Shown in pieces: positions 10,856 to 22,068 of a stretch of 64,000 nucleotides of DNA. This stretch comes from Amaranthus tricolor. Lineage: Eukaryota; Streptophyta; Magnoliopsida; Caryophyllales; Amaranthaceae. A model generated the notes under the pieces. That model worked only from the letters and a program-made list of their open reading frames with translations. It had not been told where the DNA came from and made no database searches. The stretch's first letter is position 1, and the number at the start of each line of letters is the position of its first letter. The translations under genes were made by a program, and so were the position numbers. Where the stretch lies: assembly GCF_026212465.1 (NCBI RefSeq), contig NC_080061.1:18918463-18982462 (forward strand), read 5' to 3'.

Positions 10856-10873
10856 TGGCGCCGTTGCCGGGGA
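10856..10873 (+). promoter_or_regulatory. Athila primer binding site, tRNA-Asp type
   Basis: TGGCGCCGTTGCCGGGGA begins five bases after the 5' LTR. It is complementary to the 3' end of plant tRNA-Asp, the usual primer of Athila elements by family knowledge. Confidence 0.9.
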
Positions 10874-10995
10874 ACAACGGATTAGTTTATTGTTTACTTT
10901 CTTAGTTTAAATTGATTCTTTTTTTCTGATTTCGCTTTGTTTATGTCCCCCCTCCCCTATCTATTTAACCCTTTGCTTTTAGTTTCTTTTGTTGC

Positions 10996-12240
10996 ATGCA
11001 AACCAGACGACAGGGACATGAACTAGTACCTTTTGACCCTGAAATCGAAGCAACAGCAAGAAGACTCAACTCTAGGCAAAGAAGGCGAAGAAACAGAGAA
11101 GGGAAGATTTAACCATGGCTGAAACACCAGAGAAACCCCTCATGGATTACATCACTCCCGATTCTAGCACTGTCACTACTAGCATTTTGAGGCCAGAGAT
11201 TACCGGGAACCAGTATGAGATTCGGTCAGCATTCTTCAACTGGATTGCTCAGAACCAATTTCATGGTATGGAGAATGAGAACCCAACCGACCACATTAAT
11301 CTATTCATCGACAAGTGCATGACACACAAGTACAACAACATCACTTCCGATCAATTAATGTTGATAGCTTTCCCTTTTTCTCTTGCGGGGGCGGCTAAGC
11401 AGTGGCTATGTGAGGAAGAACCCAACTCCATTGCTACTTGGGAGGCTCTGAAAAAGGCATTCTTGCATTGATACTACGCACCCGGAAAAACTTCAAAGTA
11501 CCGAAATGAAATATCTACTTTCAAACAAAAAGACGAGGGATCACTCTATGATGCATGGGAGAGATTCAAAAGTCTAATTAGAAAGTGCCCATATCACGGA
11601 TTACCAGATTGGATGGTTATTGAGACAGTCTACAAAGCTTTGAGGCATGAAATCCAGACTTCTTTGGATGCTGCTGCTGGAGGTAACTTTATGATGAAAA
11701 CACTAACCCAGGCCAAGAAATTCTTGATGACATGGCCTCAAATTACCACTGGCGAGAACAATCAACTCCAAAGCGAGGTGGTAGGTATGAAGTGGATGCT
11801 ATTGTTGCTTTGACTAATAATGTACAGGCTTTGACAAGGAAGGTTGAGCAATTGGATGTAGCTGCAGTAGATAAAGTCCGTGGTGCTTGTGGCTTAAATG
11901 GGCATTCCAGCGTTGATTGCCAACTTCAAGCCGAAGGGGCTGCTACTGTGGAACAAGTCAACGCCATCCAAAATCAGAATGCCAGACAACAATACAACCC
12001 CTATTCCAACACCTTCAACCCAGGATGGAGGGATCATCCAAATTTCTCCTACAGAAACAACAATGCCCAGAATCCCTCATCCTCGTACAACTTACCATCG
12101 GGTTTCCAACAAAGACCTCCCTTCCCACCTCAACAACAACATCCACCGAAGTCCAACCTTGAGAGCTTGATGGAGAACTTCATTGCTACCCAAAGCAATC
12201 AAAATAAACACTTCAGCACCTCCATTAATTAGATTTTATC
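10996..12240 (+). pseudogene. Athila gag, broken
   Basis: The natural start is probably ATG 10996 (MQTRRQGHELVPFDPEIEA), followed by an Arg-rich stretch. The frame is lost near 11110 and continues from 11115. The capsid-like retrotransposon gag region reads FFNWIAQNQFHG and AGAAKQWLCEEEP (about 11240-11430). TGA 11469-11471 interrupts it where the family has an arginine, and the frame shifts near 11740. A zinc-knuckle remnant CGLNGHSSVDC (about 11888-11920) lacks the first cysteine of CX2CX4HX4C. A Pro/Gln-rich tail follows to about 12230, with stops after it. The protein would normally package the element RNA. Confidence 0.88.
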
Positions 12241-15200
12241 TCACAACAAAATGATCGATACTCAGATGGCTTAGATGGCACAACAATTAAGTAACTTGTC
12301 CATGCAAAAGGGGCAACTTCCGGGAAACACAGAAAAAAAACCCAACCACATCTCCCCATCAGCAACTTAATGCAGTAACTACGAGGAGTGGTAGGACACC
12401 TCATGATCCAGCCCCTAAAGTAAAGACCCCACCTATTGTTTTTCCAGATGCAGGAACTAATGATGATGTTTCTGAAGAAAAGAAGGATGAGCCAGTCAAT
12501 TCAGACAAGCCCACAATTGGCGGTCGAACTTACACACCACCAGTGCCGTTTCCTTCTAGATTGGCATAGGCGAAGCTTGAGCATAAATATGGAAAATTTC
12601 TTCAAGTTTTGAGCAAGCTACAGATCAACATCCCCTTCTTAGAAGCCATTAAGGAAATACCCTCTTATGCTAAATTCCTCAAGGACATCATTTCTAACAA
12701 ACGTAAGCTAGAGGAGAGTGTGGTGGAAACTTTGAATGGGCAATGTAGTGCTATTTGGGATGCAAGGTTCCTAAGAAACAAGCTGATCCTGGTAGTTTTA
12801 CTATCTCGCTGAAGTTGGGGAAATATGTGTCTGCCGTAGCCCTTGTTGATTTAGGGGCTAGTGTGAGTGTGATGCCCTTGACATTATGCAAAAAGATCAA
12901 TGGCGAGATGAAAGCCACTCGAATGTCTATACAATTAGCCGATCGATCTGTGAGATACCCAGTTGCTATTCTTGAGGATTTCCCTGACCAAGTTGGTAAT
13001 TACTTCGTACCCTACGATTTCGTCATCATGGATATGGAAGAGGATGCCCGCATTCCGGTGATTTTGGGTTGTGATTTTTTAAAGACTACAGCAGCCATTT
13101 TTGATGTGAAGAATGGGAAGTTATCACTTGAGATTTTGGGAGAACAGCTGCATTTCCATCTCCCCTCATCCATGGCACATCCTGCCATTGGGGAGACTGT
13201 TTATCGGTTGGATGCGATAGTTGATGCTACTGGAATCCACACCTTCCATTGTTGATCCGCTTTATGCAGCTATTGAGGGCAACTATGAGAAGGATAGAGC
13301 CGATGTGATTGAGATGGTCCAAGTTTTAGATGCTGCACCTACATTTGTTCCTGTCAAAGCTAAGTTTGAGGATATCCCACCTTTGAAGGTGTCCACCATT
13401 GAGGAACGAAAGGAGTGTACTACGCCTCCTCAGGTAGAATTAAAACCTCTTCCCCCTTCTTTGAAGTATGTTTTCCTAGAGGATAATGATACCTACCTTG
13501 TTATTGTCAATGCTGAACTCAATGGCACTCAAATTGAGCGATTGCTCACAGTTCTGAAAAAGTATAAGAGTGTTATTGGGTACACTATTGATGACATCAA
13601 GGGTATTAATCCTTCATTCTGCACTCATAAGATCTTTCTTGAAGATGATCATACCTCTTTTATAGAACCACAACGAAGGCTTAATCCTAATATGAAGGAG
13701 GTAGTCAAGAAAGAAGTTCTTAAACTACTTGAAGCAGGAATAATATTCCCCATTTCAGATAACAAGTGGGTGAGTCCTGTTCAAGTAGTTCCCAAAAAGG
13801 GAGGTATGACCGTTGTAAAGAATGACAAAGGAGAATTGATTTCCACTAGAACTGTCACAGAATGGCGAATGTGTATTGACTATCGCAAGCTGAATAAAGC
13901 CACCCGAAAAGACCATTTCCCTCTCCCTTTCATTGATCAGATGTTGGAAAGAATGGCTAAGCATTCCTTTTTCTGTTACTTAGATGGATACTCAGGTTTC
14001 TTTCAAATTCCCATCCATCCAAGTGATCAGGAAAAGACGACATTCACTTGTCCTTATAGCACCTTTTCATATCGCAGAATACCATTTGGTCTTTGTAATG
14101 CGCCCACCACATTCCAATGATGCATGATGGCAATTTTCTCAGATTTCATTGAAAATATCATGGAAGTTTTTATGGATGATTTCTCGGTTTACAGAACATC
14201 TTTTGATTTATGCTTGCAAAATTTAGAAAAGGTGTTAAGTAGATGTGAGGAAGTCCATCTGATATTGAACTGGGAAAAATGTCATTTTATGGTCCAACAG
14301 GGAATTGTTTTGGGTCATGTGATCTCCAATAGGGTTATTGAGGTCGATAAAGCAAAAATTGATGTGATTGAGCGATTACCACCCCCCACTTCTGTAAAAA
14401 GGGTTCGTAGCTTCCTTGGGCATGCGGGTTTTTACCGCTGCTTCATAAAGAATTTTTCTCAAATCGCTCGTCCATTAACTGAGCTCTTGGACAAAGATAC
14501 CCCCTTTGTGTTTTCTGATGCTTTTGTTGAAGCTTTTAGCAGGTTAAAACAAGTTTTGATTTCTGCACCGATCATCCAACCACCGGATTGGAACCTGCCG
14601 TTCGAGATAATGTGTGATGCAAGTGATTTTGCAGTTGGGGCAGTGTTGGGCCAAAGGAGAACGGCAAACTCCATGCCATTTATTATGCCAGTAAAACACT
14701 TGATGCCGCCCAACTCAATTATGCTACCACTAAAAAAGAGTTGTTGGCGGTAGTGTTTGCGGTGGAGAAATTTCGATCCTGCCTTCTTGGGTCGAAAGTG
14801 ATTGTGCATACAGATCATGCAGCATTGAGGTATTTGATGACTAAGAAAGATGCTAAACCTCGACTGATTCGTTGGGAATTATTACTTCAAGAGTTCAATT
14901 TGGAAGTTAAGGATAAAAAGGGGGTCGAAAACGTAGTAGCTGATCATTTGTCTCGCCTTCTTCTTGAGGATGTTGATGACGGTCCTGCTATAGATGATTC
15001 ATTTCCTGATGATCATCTCTTTGCCATCTCACTTGGCAAAGCACCGTGGTACGCCGACATAGCCAACTTTTTGGCTAATCAAATTCTACCTCATGATCTC
15101 ACTTACCAGCAAAAGAAGAAATTTCTCCATGAAGCAAGGAAGCATTATTGGGATGACCCTAATCTGTACAAGCTTTGTGCCGATACGGTCATTAGGAGGT

Positions 15201-16336
15201 GTATTCCGGAAGATGAGGTAGCATCGGTGATTGCTCATTGTCATGATTTGCCTGCAGGAGGCCATGCCGGGGCCACTAAGACTGCTGCAAAAATCCTTCA
15301 CTGTGCTTTCTATTGGCCTACATTGTTCAAAGATGTTCATGAGTAATGTGCAATCGTGTGATCGCTGTCAGCGTACTGGAAACCTCACTAGGCGGTCTGA
15401 AATGCCTTTAAATAACATTCTTGAAGTAGAGTTGTTTGATGTCTGGGGTGTCGATTTTATGGGACCGTTTCCTTCTTCTTACGGGAACAAGTACATCTTG
15501 GTCGCCGTAGACTATGTCTCCAAGTGGGTGGAAGCCATTGCCACCCCCACTAATGATGCAAGAGTAGTAGCTCGGTTCTTCAAGAGAGTTATTTTCCCTC
15601 GTTTTGGTACACCCCGTGTGTTGATTAGCGATAGAGGGTCACATTTTATAGAAGAGAAGTTCGAGTCTATGTTGAAAAAGTATGGTGTGCATCATCGTGT
15701 AGGTTTGTCATATCACCCCCAAACTAGTGGGCAATAGAGATCTTTAACCGTGAAAACAAGTCCATCCTAGAGAAAACGGTTGCAAGATCAAGGAAAGATT
15801 GGGCTAACAAGTTGGATGATGCTTTATGGGCGTACCGAACTGCTTTCAAGACTCCCATCGGTACCACTCCCTATAGATTGGTGTACGGAAAAGCTTGCCA
15901 TCTCCCCGTTGAACTTGAGCATCGCGCTTATTGGGCTATCAAGGCCCTCAACTTTGATTCGCATGCTTCGGGAGAAAATAGAATGTTACAACTTGCAGAG
16001 TTAGATGAGCTTCACCTTGATGCGTACGAAAGTTCTAAGTTATACAAGGAGAGAACCAAGAGGTGGCATGACAAGCACATCCAAAGGCGTGAATTCAAGG
16101 AAGGAGAACTAGTCTTATTGTTCAATTCTCGTCTCAAGCTATTTCCAGGTCAACTCAAATCCAGGTGGTCTGGACCATTCCAAGTCACCAAGGTCTTCCC
16201 TTATGGTTCTGTAGAAGTTTGGAGCGAGGGGAGCGGTACATTCAAGGTGAATGGGCAACGGTTGAAACATTACCAAGCTGGAGTACCCATTCAAGGGAAC
16301 CAGGTTTATAACCTTTCCCTTCCTTCTTCCTACTGA
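12241..16336 (+). pseudogene. Athila pol: protease, RT, RNase H, integrase, broken
   Basis: Protease with ALVDLGASVSVMPL near 12838-12880; RT with EWRMCIDYRKLNKATRKDHF near 13860-13920 and the FMDD box at 14169-14180; RNase H with [13 protein letters not shown] near 14610-14650 and [10 protein letters not shown] near 14807-14836; an integrase finger near 15230-15370 (RCQRTGN side); a core with [11 protein letters not shown] near 15438 and DRGSHF near 15630; C-terminal [14 protein letters not shown] part to 16336. Breaks: a frameshift between the protease and RT frames near 13240, TGA at 14118-14120 where the family has arginine, frameshifts near 14680 and 15345, and one near 15735 exactly where the third catalytic acidic residue of the integrase should be read. 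Confidence 0.9.
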
Positions 16337-16942
16337 GTTGTTGAAGGAAGTCTAGCTATAGACTATAAATAAAGCGCTTATTGGGAGGCAACCCAAGTTT
16401 TTGAGTTCTAATTTAGATTTTTTGTGATTTGTATGCTTAGTAAAAAAAAAAAAAATTAATAATAATAATAATAATAATAAATTCTGGAAGTTAGCTAAAC
16501 CTGGTCGGGTTTCCTTAAAGACCAGGTCGGGTCCGAGCACACTGCACTTTCACTAAAACTAGGTTGCACAGAAACCCAGTCGGGTTTCACTGAAGACCAG
16601 GTCGGGTCCGTGAGGCAGCAGAAAAACAGAGACTCTGAATTTCAGCAAACCCGGTCGGGTTTAATGGGATACCCGGACGGGTCTTTGAACGGCTGTTTTA
16701 AAATCCGCTTTTCCCTTCTCTTCTCCTCCACTTTCCTCCATACTCATTCTCAAGCTTTCTCTCTCTAAATTTCACCATCTTCACCCTCTTCAAAAATTCC
16801 ATCAAAACACACAAAAAATCCATCAAAAATCACATCTTTCTCTTCCCCTTCCTCCCTTCTTCAACATCCATGCTTCTATTTTCACTCAAACCCTAACTTT
16901 CTCTCTTCTCAAAAAGGGCTCCATTTTCTTTCAAACTCAAGG
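16337..16942 (+). other. Athila spacer between pol and the downstream ORF
   Basis: No protein is readable. It holds a poly-A run, an (AAT)n microsatellite at about 16456-16482, a second CCCGGTCGGG motif cluster (16498-16685), then a CT-rich leader (about 16700-16940) directly before the ATG at 16943. The CT-rich stretch looks like a leader or promoter-proximal region for that ORF; this is inference. Confidence 0.6.
16498..16685. repeat. CCCGGTCGGG motif cluster in Athila internal region
   Basis: Three pairs again, mostly ACCTGGTCGGGT, ACCAGGTCGGGT, ACCCAGTCGGGT, ACCCGGTCGGGT and ACCCGGACGGGT. Pairing and spacing resemble those in both LTRs although the surrounding sequence is unrelated. Confidence 0.85.
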
Positions 16943-18265
16943 ATGTCAAAGAGGCAACGATCTACTACTCGTGGAGCATCATCTTCTCGCGGAGGAAACC
17001 GTCAACCACCAATTCCTTCCGACCCGGAATACCCCGACATCATCTTTCGAGATGAGCATCAACATAAGAAGTTTCTTCAGGTTAAGGTACGGGCTATTCT
17101 TACCTCACGTTTTTTCTGTCATGCATCTTTAAGAGAACTTGGAATTTACAATGCTATGTCAAATCTGTGTGCTGCACTGAATTTCACTACTATGTTCAAC
17201 ATGTATTATAATTCTCACCCTGCATTAGTTTATGAATTCTTAAGTTCTTGTGAGGAAGCAGTGTTAAATGGTGTACATGGCATGTCCTTCCGTTTGTTAA
17301 ATGTTGACCGATTTTTATCTTGTGCTGAACTTGGAGAACTCTTTGGGCTAGATCCTGATTGGGGACTTTTGAAGGGTGCTTCGGGTCAATCTGCTTATGT
17401 AATTTGGAGAAAAATAACCGGAAAGCAGGAATTTGACCCAAAGCATCTAACAATTGCGAATGTGCAACACCCGGTGTTAAGAATTTTCCTGAAATTTCTA
17501 TCTACCACTTTGTTTGCCCGGCATGATCATAGTGCATCTAGGTTAAATCATGTTGCATTCTTGGCTCACGCTCTTAGGAGCAACGCCGATCCTCACCATG
17601 CACTTCCTATGAGAATGGTGAAACATTTGACCGGATTGAACTCTAGGCCTATTAAGTCGGAACTTTTAATTGGTGGTATTGTCACTTGCATTGCTGCCCA
17701 TTTTGGTTTTGTAGACTCTGACGAGAGGCACCCTGACGCCTTGTTCACAACCGGCTTCCTCAAGCATGCCAACTATATTACGGACCAAACCGGTCCTTTT
17801 CTTTGGCATGTTGGGAGGAGAATAATTGTTTTACCATCAAGGAAGCTTCCACCACTTTCCCCTGATTTGCCTCACTACCTGTTATTTCCTCCTGCTGGTT
17901 TTGTGGTTGAGGAGGAATATGATCATTTAGCACAGGAAGATCATGAGGAAGAGGAACACATTCATGACTTCCATCCACCTCACGACCCTCCACTCCATCC
18001 GAGTATTCCTCCTATCCCCCATTCTTACAACCACTTCCAACGCGCTGTCATGACCCAATTTTCTCACTTGAACACCCGGTTAGATGACGTTTCTCAGCAT
18101 ATGGCTCAGTTAGAGCTAGACCAGCGTCGAGCTCTTGAGCCTATTTACGGCCAATTCTATCAAACCGGTGTATTTCCTCAAGGGTTTTCTGAACACCCTT
18201 CTTGGTTTGACCCCACTAGATGGGGCGGTCCTTCTGGTTCTGGAGGTGGTGGTTCAGGCCAGTGA
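16943..18265 (+). CDS. Athila downstream ORF (ATHILA ORF1/env-like position), 440 codons, uninterrupted
   Basis: An open frame of 440 codons starts with a basic, Ser/Arg-rich N-terminus (MSKRQRSTTRGASSSRGG). A globular part follows with RAILTSRFFCHASLRELGIY, HPALVYEFLSSCEEAVL and FRLLNVDRFLSCAELGELFG, the pattern I associate with the ATHILA ORF-1 family (often called env-like by position). Then come an acidic/His-rich hinge (about residues 325-350), a likely short coiled coil (FSHLNTRLDDVSQHMAQLEL, about 370-390) and a Gly/Ser-rich tail. No signal peptide or clear transmembrane segment is visible, so an envelope role is not supported. Its function is unknown. It is notable that it is intact while gag and pol of the same copy are broken. 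Confidence 0.8.
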   Translation: MSKRQRSTTRGASSSRGGNRQPPIPSDPEYPDIIFRDEHQHKKFLQVKVRAILTSRFFCHASLRELGIYNAMSNLCAALNFTTMFNMYYNSHPALVYEFLSSCEEAVLNGVHGMSFRLLNVDRFLSCAELGELFGLDPDWGLLKGASGQSAYVIWRKITGKQEFDPKHLTIANVQHPVLRIFLKFLSTTLFARHDHSASRLNHVAFLAHALRSNADPHHALPMRMVKHLTGLNSRPIKSELLIGGIVTCIAAHFGFVDSDERHPDALFTTGFLKHANYITDQTGPFLWHVGRRIIVLPSRKLPPLSPDLPHYLLFPPAGFVVEEEYDHLAQEDHEEEEHIHDFHPPHDPPLHPSIPPIPHSYNHFQRAVMTQFSHLNTRLDDVSQHMAQLELDQRRALEPIYGQFYQTGVFPQGFSEHPSWFDPTRWGGPSGSGGGGSGQ

Positions 18266-19809
18266 TCATTAATTTGATCTTGTGCCAAACACTGAGGATC
18301 GTGCTTAGACTGGCTTGAGGGGGATAATCACTTCTCATTTACTCACTCATTCATGCATCTGTATAGTTTTATCATTTTCAGCATATAGAGTTAGGTTTTA
18401 CTTTTTCGCATGCATAAAAAAATTAAAAAAAATATAAAAAATATAAAAAAAAGTGTTATGGCTTGATGAGAACTGTTGGAATCTCCTATATATGAGTAAC
18501 ACTGTCCTTTCCCCTAAAATGAATTTCGCAAAATGTTTTGACTGGTATTTTGGCATGTGATACTGTTATTTGGATGTCAGAGGTAAACCGCAGACACTCC
18601 TAATTTGAGAACCAGTTAAGTGGCTTTTAATTGCCTCATGAGCATGAGTAGGTTAGCTGGTGAGTACGCCTAATCAAATGTGTGTGCATTATCTGCTAGG
18701 ATGCCCATTAGGGGCTAGACTGATCTTGACTTTGCTTTACTCCTCCTAGAATTTGACTAGATGTACCTTGTTGAAAACGATTGTCAGGTTTAGATGTTAC
18801 TTAAAACCACATGGACTAAAAAGCCACCTTGCACTACTTGACATTAGGTTTTAGCCCTCTTGAGCTTGAGCCTCTTTTCTTTCAACCCGCATTAATAAAG
18901 CTCCACAATCCCAAAATTTTCCCCTCTACACCTTAGGGAGTGAATTGGCTATCTGAGTTTGATGTTGGTTGTTGGTGTGGTTACCGGTCCATAATTGTAA
19001 AATCTTGAGTTTCTTTTAAAATTCCTTTGTATATAGATAACCCTAAGTATTATTTCCTAAAAAAAAAACCCAAAAGAAACAACAAAAAGAATGTGATTTT
19101 TGTTTGTAGTTATAAATTCAAATAAAAAGGGGTTATATCTTATTCCTCTAGAAGCTCGAAATTTCATTGGTTAAGTTCATTTACGATTGGCTGTATGATG
19201 TTCATGCTCGAAGTGTGTGTAGTTGCGGGAGAAAAGAGTCTTCACTCCCTATTGTCCCTACTAGGTCTCAAATTTTAGCACGACTAATAACCTTAGCCAA
19301 CGTTACTCCCATTATTAGCCTGATTTGATTCTCTTGGTAGTTGAAGTCTATTTTAAAGGAAAAGGATAGCAAAGTTAAAGTGAAAGTCTTTAGAATGTTG
19401 TTTTGCATTGGAGAGATCTTTTTATCCTTCTAAATACATGAGTATGAGAGTTGGGAGGGAAACACTGCTTGGGAATGGAAGTAGTCATTTTTACTACTTC
19501 GGTGTGTGTAATGAGTCTTAAAATCATCAACGATGGAGTGGTGAGTTGCCCCGTGAGTACCTCCTTATTTGATTTATGATGTGTTTACGATGGCCTTAAC
19601 TGGTTACCTTTTAGATGAATCGTGAAAGCCTGATTGCACTATGATATTCCGGATTGATGTTGAGTGCGCCTAAATGCCGAGTCGTTTGAAGTTGCTTTTA
19701 AAAGAATTTCGAAAATTTTGGGGAAGAACTTTGTTGACCTATATGATCTCCACTTTTCTTTGATGGTCCATTTGCTTGGGGACAAGCAAGGGTTTGGCTT
19801 GGGGGAGTT
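18266..19809 (+). other. Athila 3' noncoding region with polypurine tract
   Basis: Long untranslated stretch typical of Athila. It holds a GAGGGGGAT purine run at about 18317-18326, A-rich runs near 18415-18452 and the GGGGGAG tract at 19801-19807 that directly precedes the 3' LTR and would prime plus-strand synthesis. I see no further gene. Confidence 0.75.
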
Positions 19810-21414
19810 TGATGTATGCATTTTGTACTATATTTTTATGCTCCTTTCTTTTGCATTTTATGGCATTCTGATGTGTGATTTCGCATTTTCCATATGGTTT
19901 TACGCTTGGTTGGAGTTTTTGTGTGTCTTCGATTATTTCAGGCCATTTTACTCCACTCTTGTATTGGAAGCGGATCACTCCTGAGCATTAGAATGCGTGC
20001 TTCGAGATTTGGCAGAGTTCGAAACCGCACTACGGCACTTTTGTGAGCTCACGGCTCAATTCGGATATGCTTTTAGTTTCGTTGGGTCTCGTTTGTACTT
20101 TTGTCGTGTTCTAATGAAGAAAAGTAAGTACAAGATGATGGGTCCGAGCGAGTATTTTCATACCCGAGCGATTTAAATTGAGAAATAGGAATGTAAGCCT
20201 CCAAGCCCAGGACCCGGTCGGGTATACTCTAAACCTGGTCGGGTCTGTCAATAATCACTTGCATGAATGTTCAGCTTACGGAGCCGGTCCGGTCTTGCTT
20301 AAACCCGGTCGGGTCCTGCGATTTCTGCTATGTGGAAAACTCTCAGCACACGGACCCGGTCCGGTCTTCCGGAAACCCGGTCTGGTCCTGCTTTAATAAC
20401 CGTTTTTCCGCACGGTTTTTATTTTATGATGAGGAATGTAACAAGGGGGCAAGCAACATTTTCTTCTCTGTTTTTTTAGATATTATTAACTCTTCACTTT
20501 TGGAGAAAAAACTTTGTAACTTTCGATTACTTTCGTTCATCCTTTGGTATTCAACTTCAAGTATTAATTCTTTATCCTTTCCTTGTTATTACTTTTAATC
20601 ATGTTTTCTTTAATTAATTCTTGTTTTGTTGCAATTGATATGTGTGAGTAGTTTCTTAATCTAGGGTTAGATGAAACCCTAGCCATGATGTTAATGATGA
20701 ATTATTGAATCCCAATCTCTTTTTATTATGCATAATCCTTGTTCATGCTTGGTTTCTTATGCTAGTTAACTCATGTATTTTCAATAGAAATTTTTGAAAT
20801 TGTGTTTAACGATTCATTCAATTGCTTTTAGATCAAGGGCTTGAAATTGCTAGTTAACTTATGCTAGTTAACTCATGTATTTTCAAGGGCTTGAAATTGT
20901 GTTTAACGAAAGTTAGAGTTGAATGAATTTCCTTTTAGATCAAGGGCTTGATAATCTTCATGAGAATAGATAGATTTGATTGTTGGATCTTATAGAATAC
21001 TATGCTCAATGTCATTACTATACTTGATTCCATGAAAATAGGTTTGATAGTATGGTAGTGAAGCTAATAGTCTTCGAAAGGAGTTTTTAGTATCTTTAAT
21101 GGTGTATTCATCCTATTGAACTTGGTTATGATTGTTGTAGGGGTAGCAGGATCTCATTGTCATCATATCATGCTATTGGGAAAGTTTATCCCCAGATGTT
21201 TTAATATCATTGATTTACCTTTCTAATTTAATTGCTTGTATTCTAGTCATTTAGTTAGTTTAGACATATATTCTCCAAATTTGTGTGTTACTTAGGATCA
21301 ATTGGTAGCCGGAAACTAATCATTTACTACATTGTTCCCTGTGGATTCGACCCTAACTGCTGCTATACTAGTTGCATATTAGGAATTGTTTGGTAGTACA
21401 TAAAGGACCTATCA
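19810..21414 (+). repeat. Athila 3' LTR
   Basis: 1605 bp, TG...CA ends, followed by the target duplication AAATT. It matches the 5' LTR except for scattered substitutions and about 78 extra bases near 20825-20915 made of locally copied pieces. The GC-rich motif cluster recurs at 20209-20392. Confidence 0.95.
20209..20392. repeat. CCCGGTCGGG motif cluster in Athila 3' LTR
   Basis: Same three-pair arrangement as in the 5' LTR, with small changes (for example GAGCCGGTCCGGTC and ACCCGGTCTGGTC). Confidence 0.85.
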
Positions 21415-21489
21415 AAATTATATTTATTACTGTCAATTAAATTATTTTTAAAATGAAACTAAATGAATAAAAATAGTAAAGTTGCTTAC

Positions 21490-21876
21490 CACAGTATCAT
21501 TCCATAGAGAGTTCTTCAAACCCTCTGGAACCTCGTTCCATGCGTGCAATATGGAAAGCTTGCGGATACATAGGCCCACTTGTTTTCCATATTGCCTACG
21601 CTATTTTCCGCAGGGTTGACCCAATGCATTGTATTCCAAATGCATGGGTTCTGTGACTTTGAAGTTTTTCGTAGGACCTCGCCGTTTTCTTTTCTTACTG
21701 GTAGTGGGAGCATCCATTGGTGGGGCGTCTTTAGTCTCAAAATCATTGTCAATCGGTGGAGCGTCTTCAGCCATACGCTCTTATCTCACAATTTGGTCCT
21801 CTTCACTGTCATAACTACGATGCTCATTATCCGAGGTCTCAATCTCGGGGACAATTTCGTCTCTGAATAGATGCAT
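21490..21876 (-). pseudogene. CACTA second gene, N-terminal exon
   Basis: From ATG 21876-21874 the minus strand reads an acidic leader (MHLFRDEIVPEIETSDNE), a KKRKRRGPTKNFKV basic block and then EYNALGQPCGK, followed by LSILHAWNEVPEGLKN. It ends at a GTAAGC donor (GT at 21489-21488). The RGPT...LGQP..K pattern is typical of the start of plant CACTA accessory transposases (Transposase_24 group). Two in-frame stops are present (after QIVR and after LGQPCGK). The next exon is at 9310, on the far side of the Athila insertion. The reading frame and splice signals join the two sides well, which supports one original gene. Confidence 0.82.
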
Positions 21877-21949
21877 TGTATATCAGTACCTGAAAGAGTA
21901 TGAATAGAAATATATTAGAACATAAGCTAAGTAATATTAAGAATATGAC

Positions 21950-22045
21950 TATGATTTACATTAAGTAATATTAAGAATATGACTAAGAACATAAGCTAAG
22001 TTTCTTGCAAAACAAACCAAGTGCCAAAAAAACTTTAAAAAGCTT
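21950..22045 (-). repeat. Degenerate remnant of the satellite-like 170-bp unit between the two CACTA genes
   Basis: AAGTTTCTTGCAAAACAAAC followed by CAAGTGCCAAAAA and CTTTAAAAAGC matches consecutive parts of the intron repeat (AAGTTTCGTGCAAAACAAAC, TGCCAAAAACGCTTAAAAA), with about 23 bases missing between them. ATATGACTATGATTT just upstream also matches the unit. Confidence 0.65.
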
Positions 22046-22068
22046 TAAATTCATACCTTGTGAATCAC

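Larger units (their letters stand above)
9324..21414 (+). mobile_element. Athila-type Ty3/gypsy LTR retrotransposon, full-length but inactive
   Basis: Direct LTRs at 9324-10850 and 19810-21414 begin TGATGTATGC and end CCTATCA. The flanks are AAATT at 9319-9323 and AAATT at 21415-21419, a 5-bp target duplication. A primer site for tRNA-Asp follows the first LTR and a GGGGGAG purine run precedes the second. Order is gag, protease, RT, RNase H, integrase, then a long region with a separate ORF, as in the Athila lineage. Gag and pol carry several stops and frameshifts. The element is inserted against the direction of the CACTA genes, inside an intron of the second gene. Confidence 0.95.

Noticed and set aside
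10856..10873. Possible tRNA gene
   Set aside because: Only the 18 bases complementary to a tRNA 3' end are present; it is the retrotransposon primer site.
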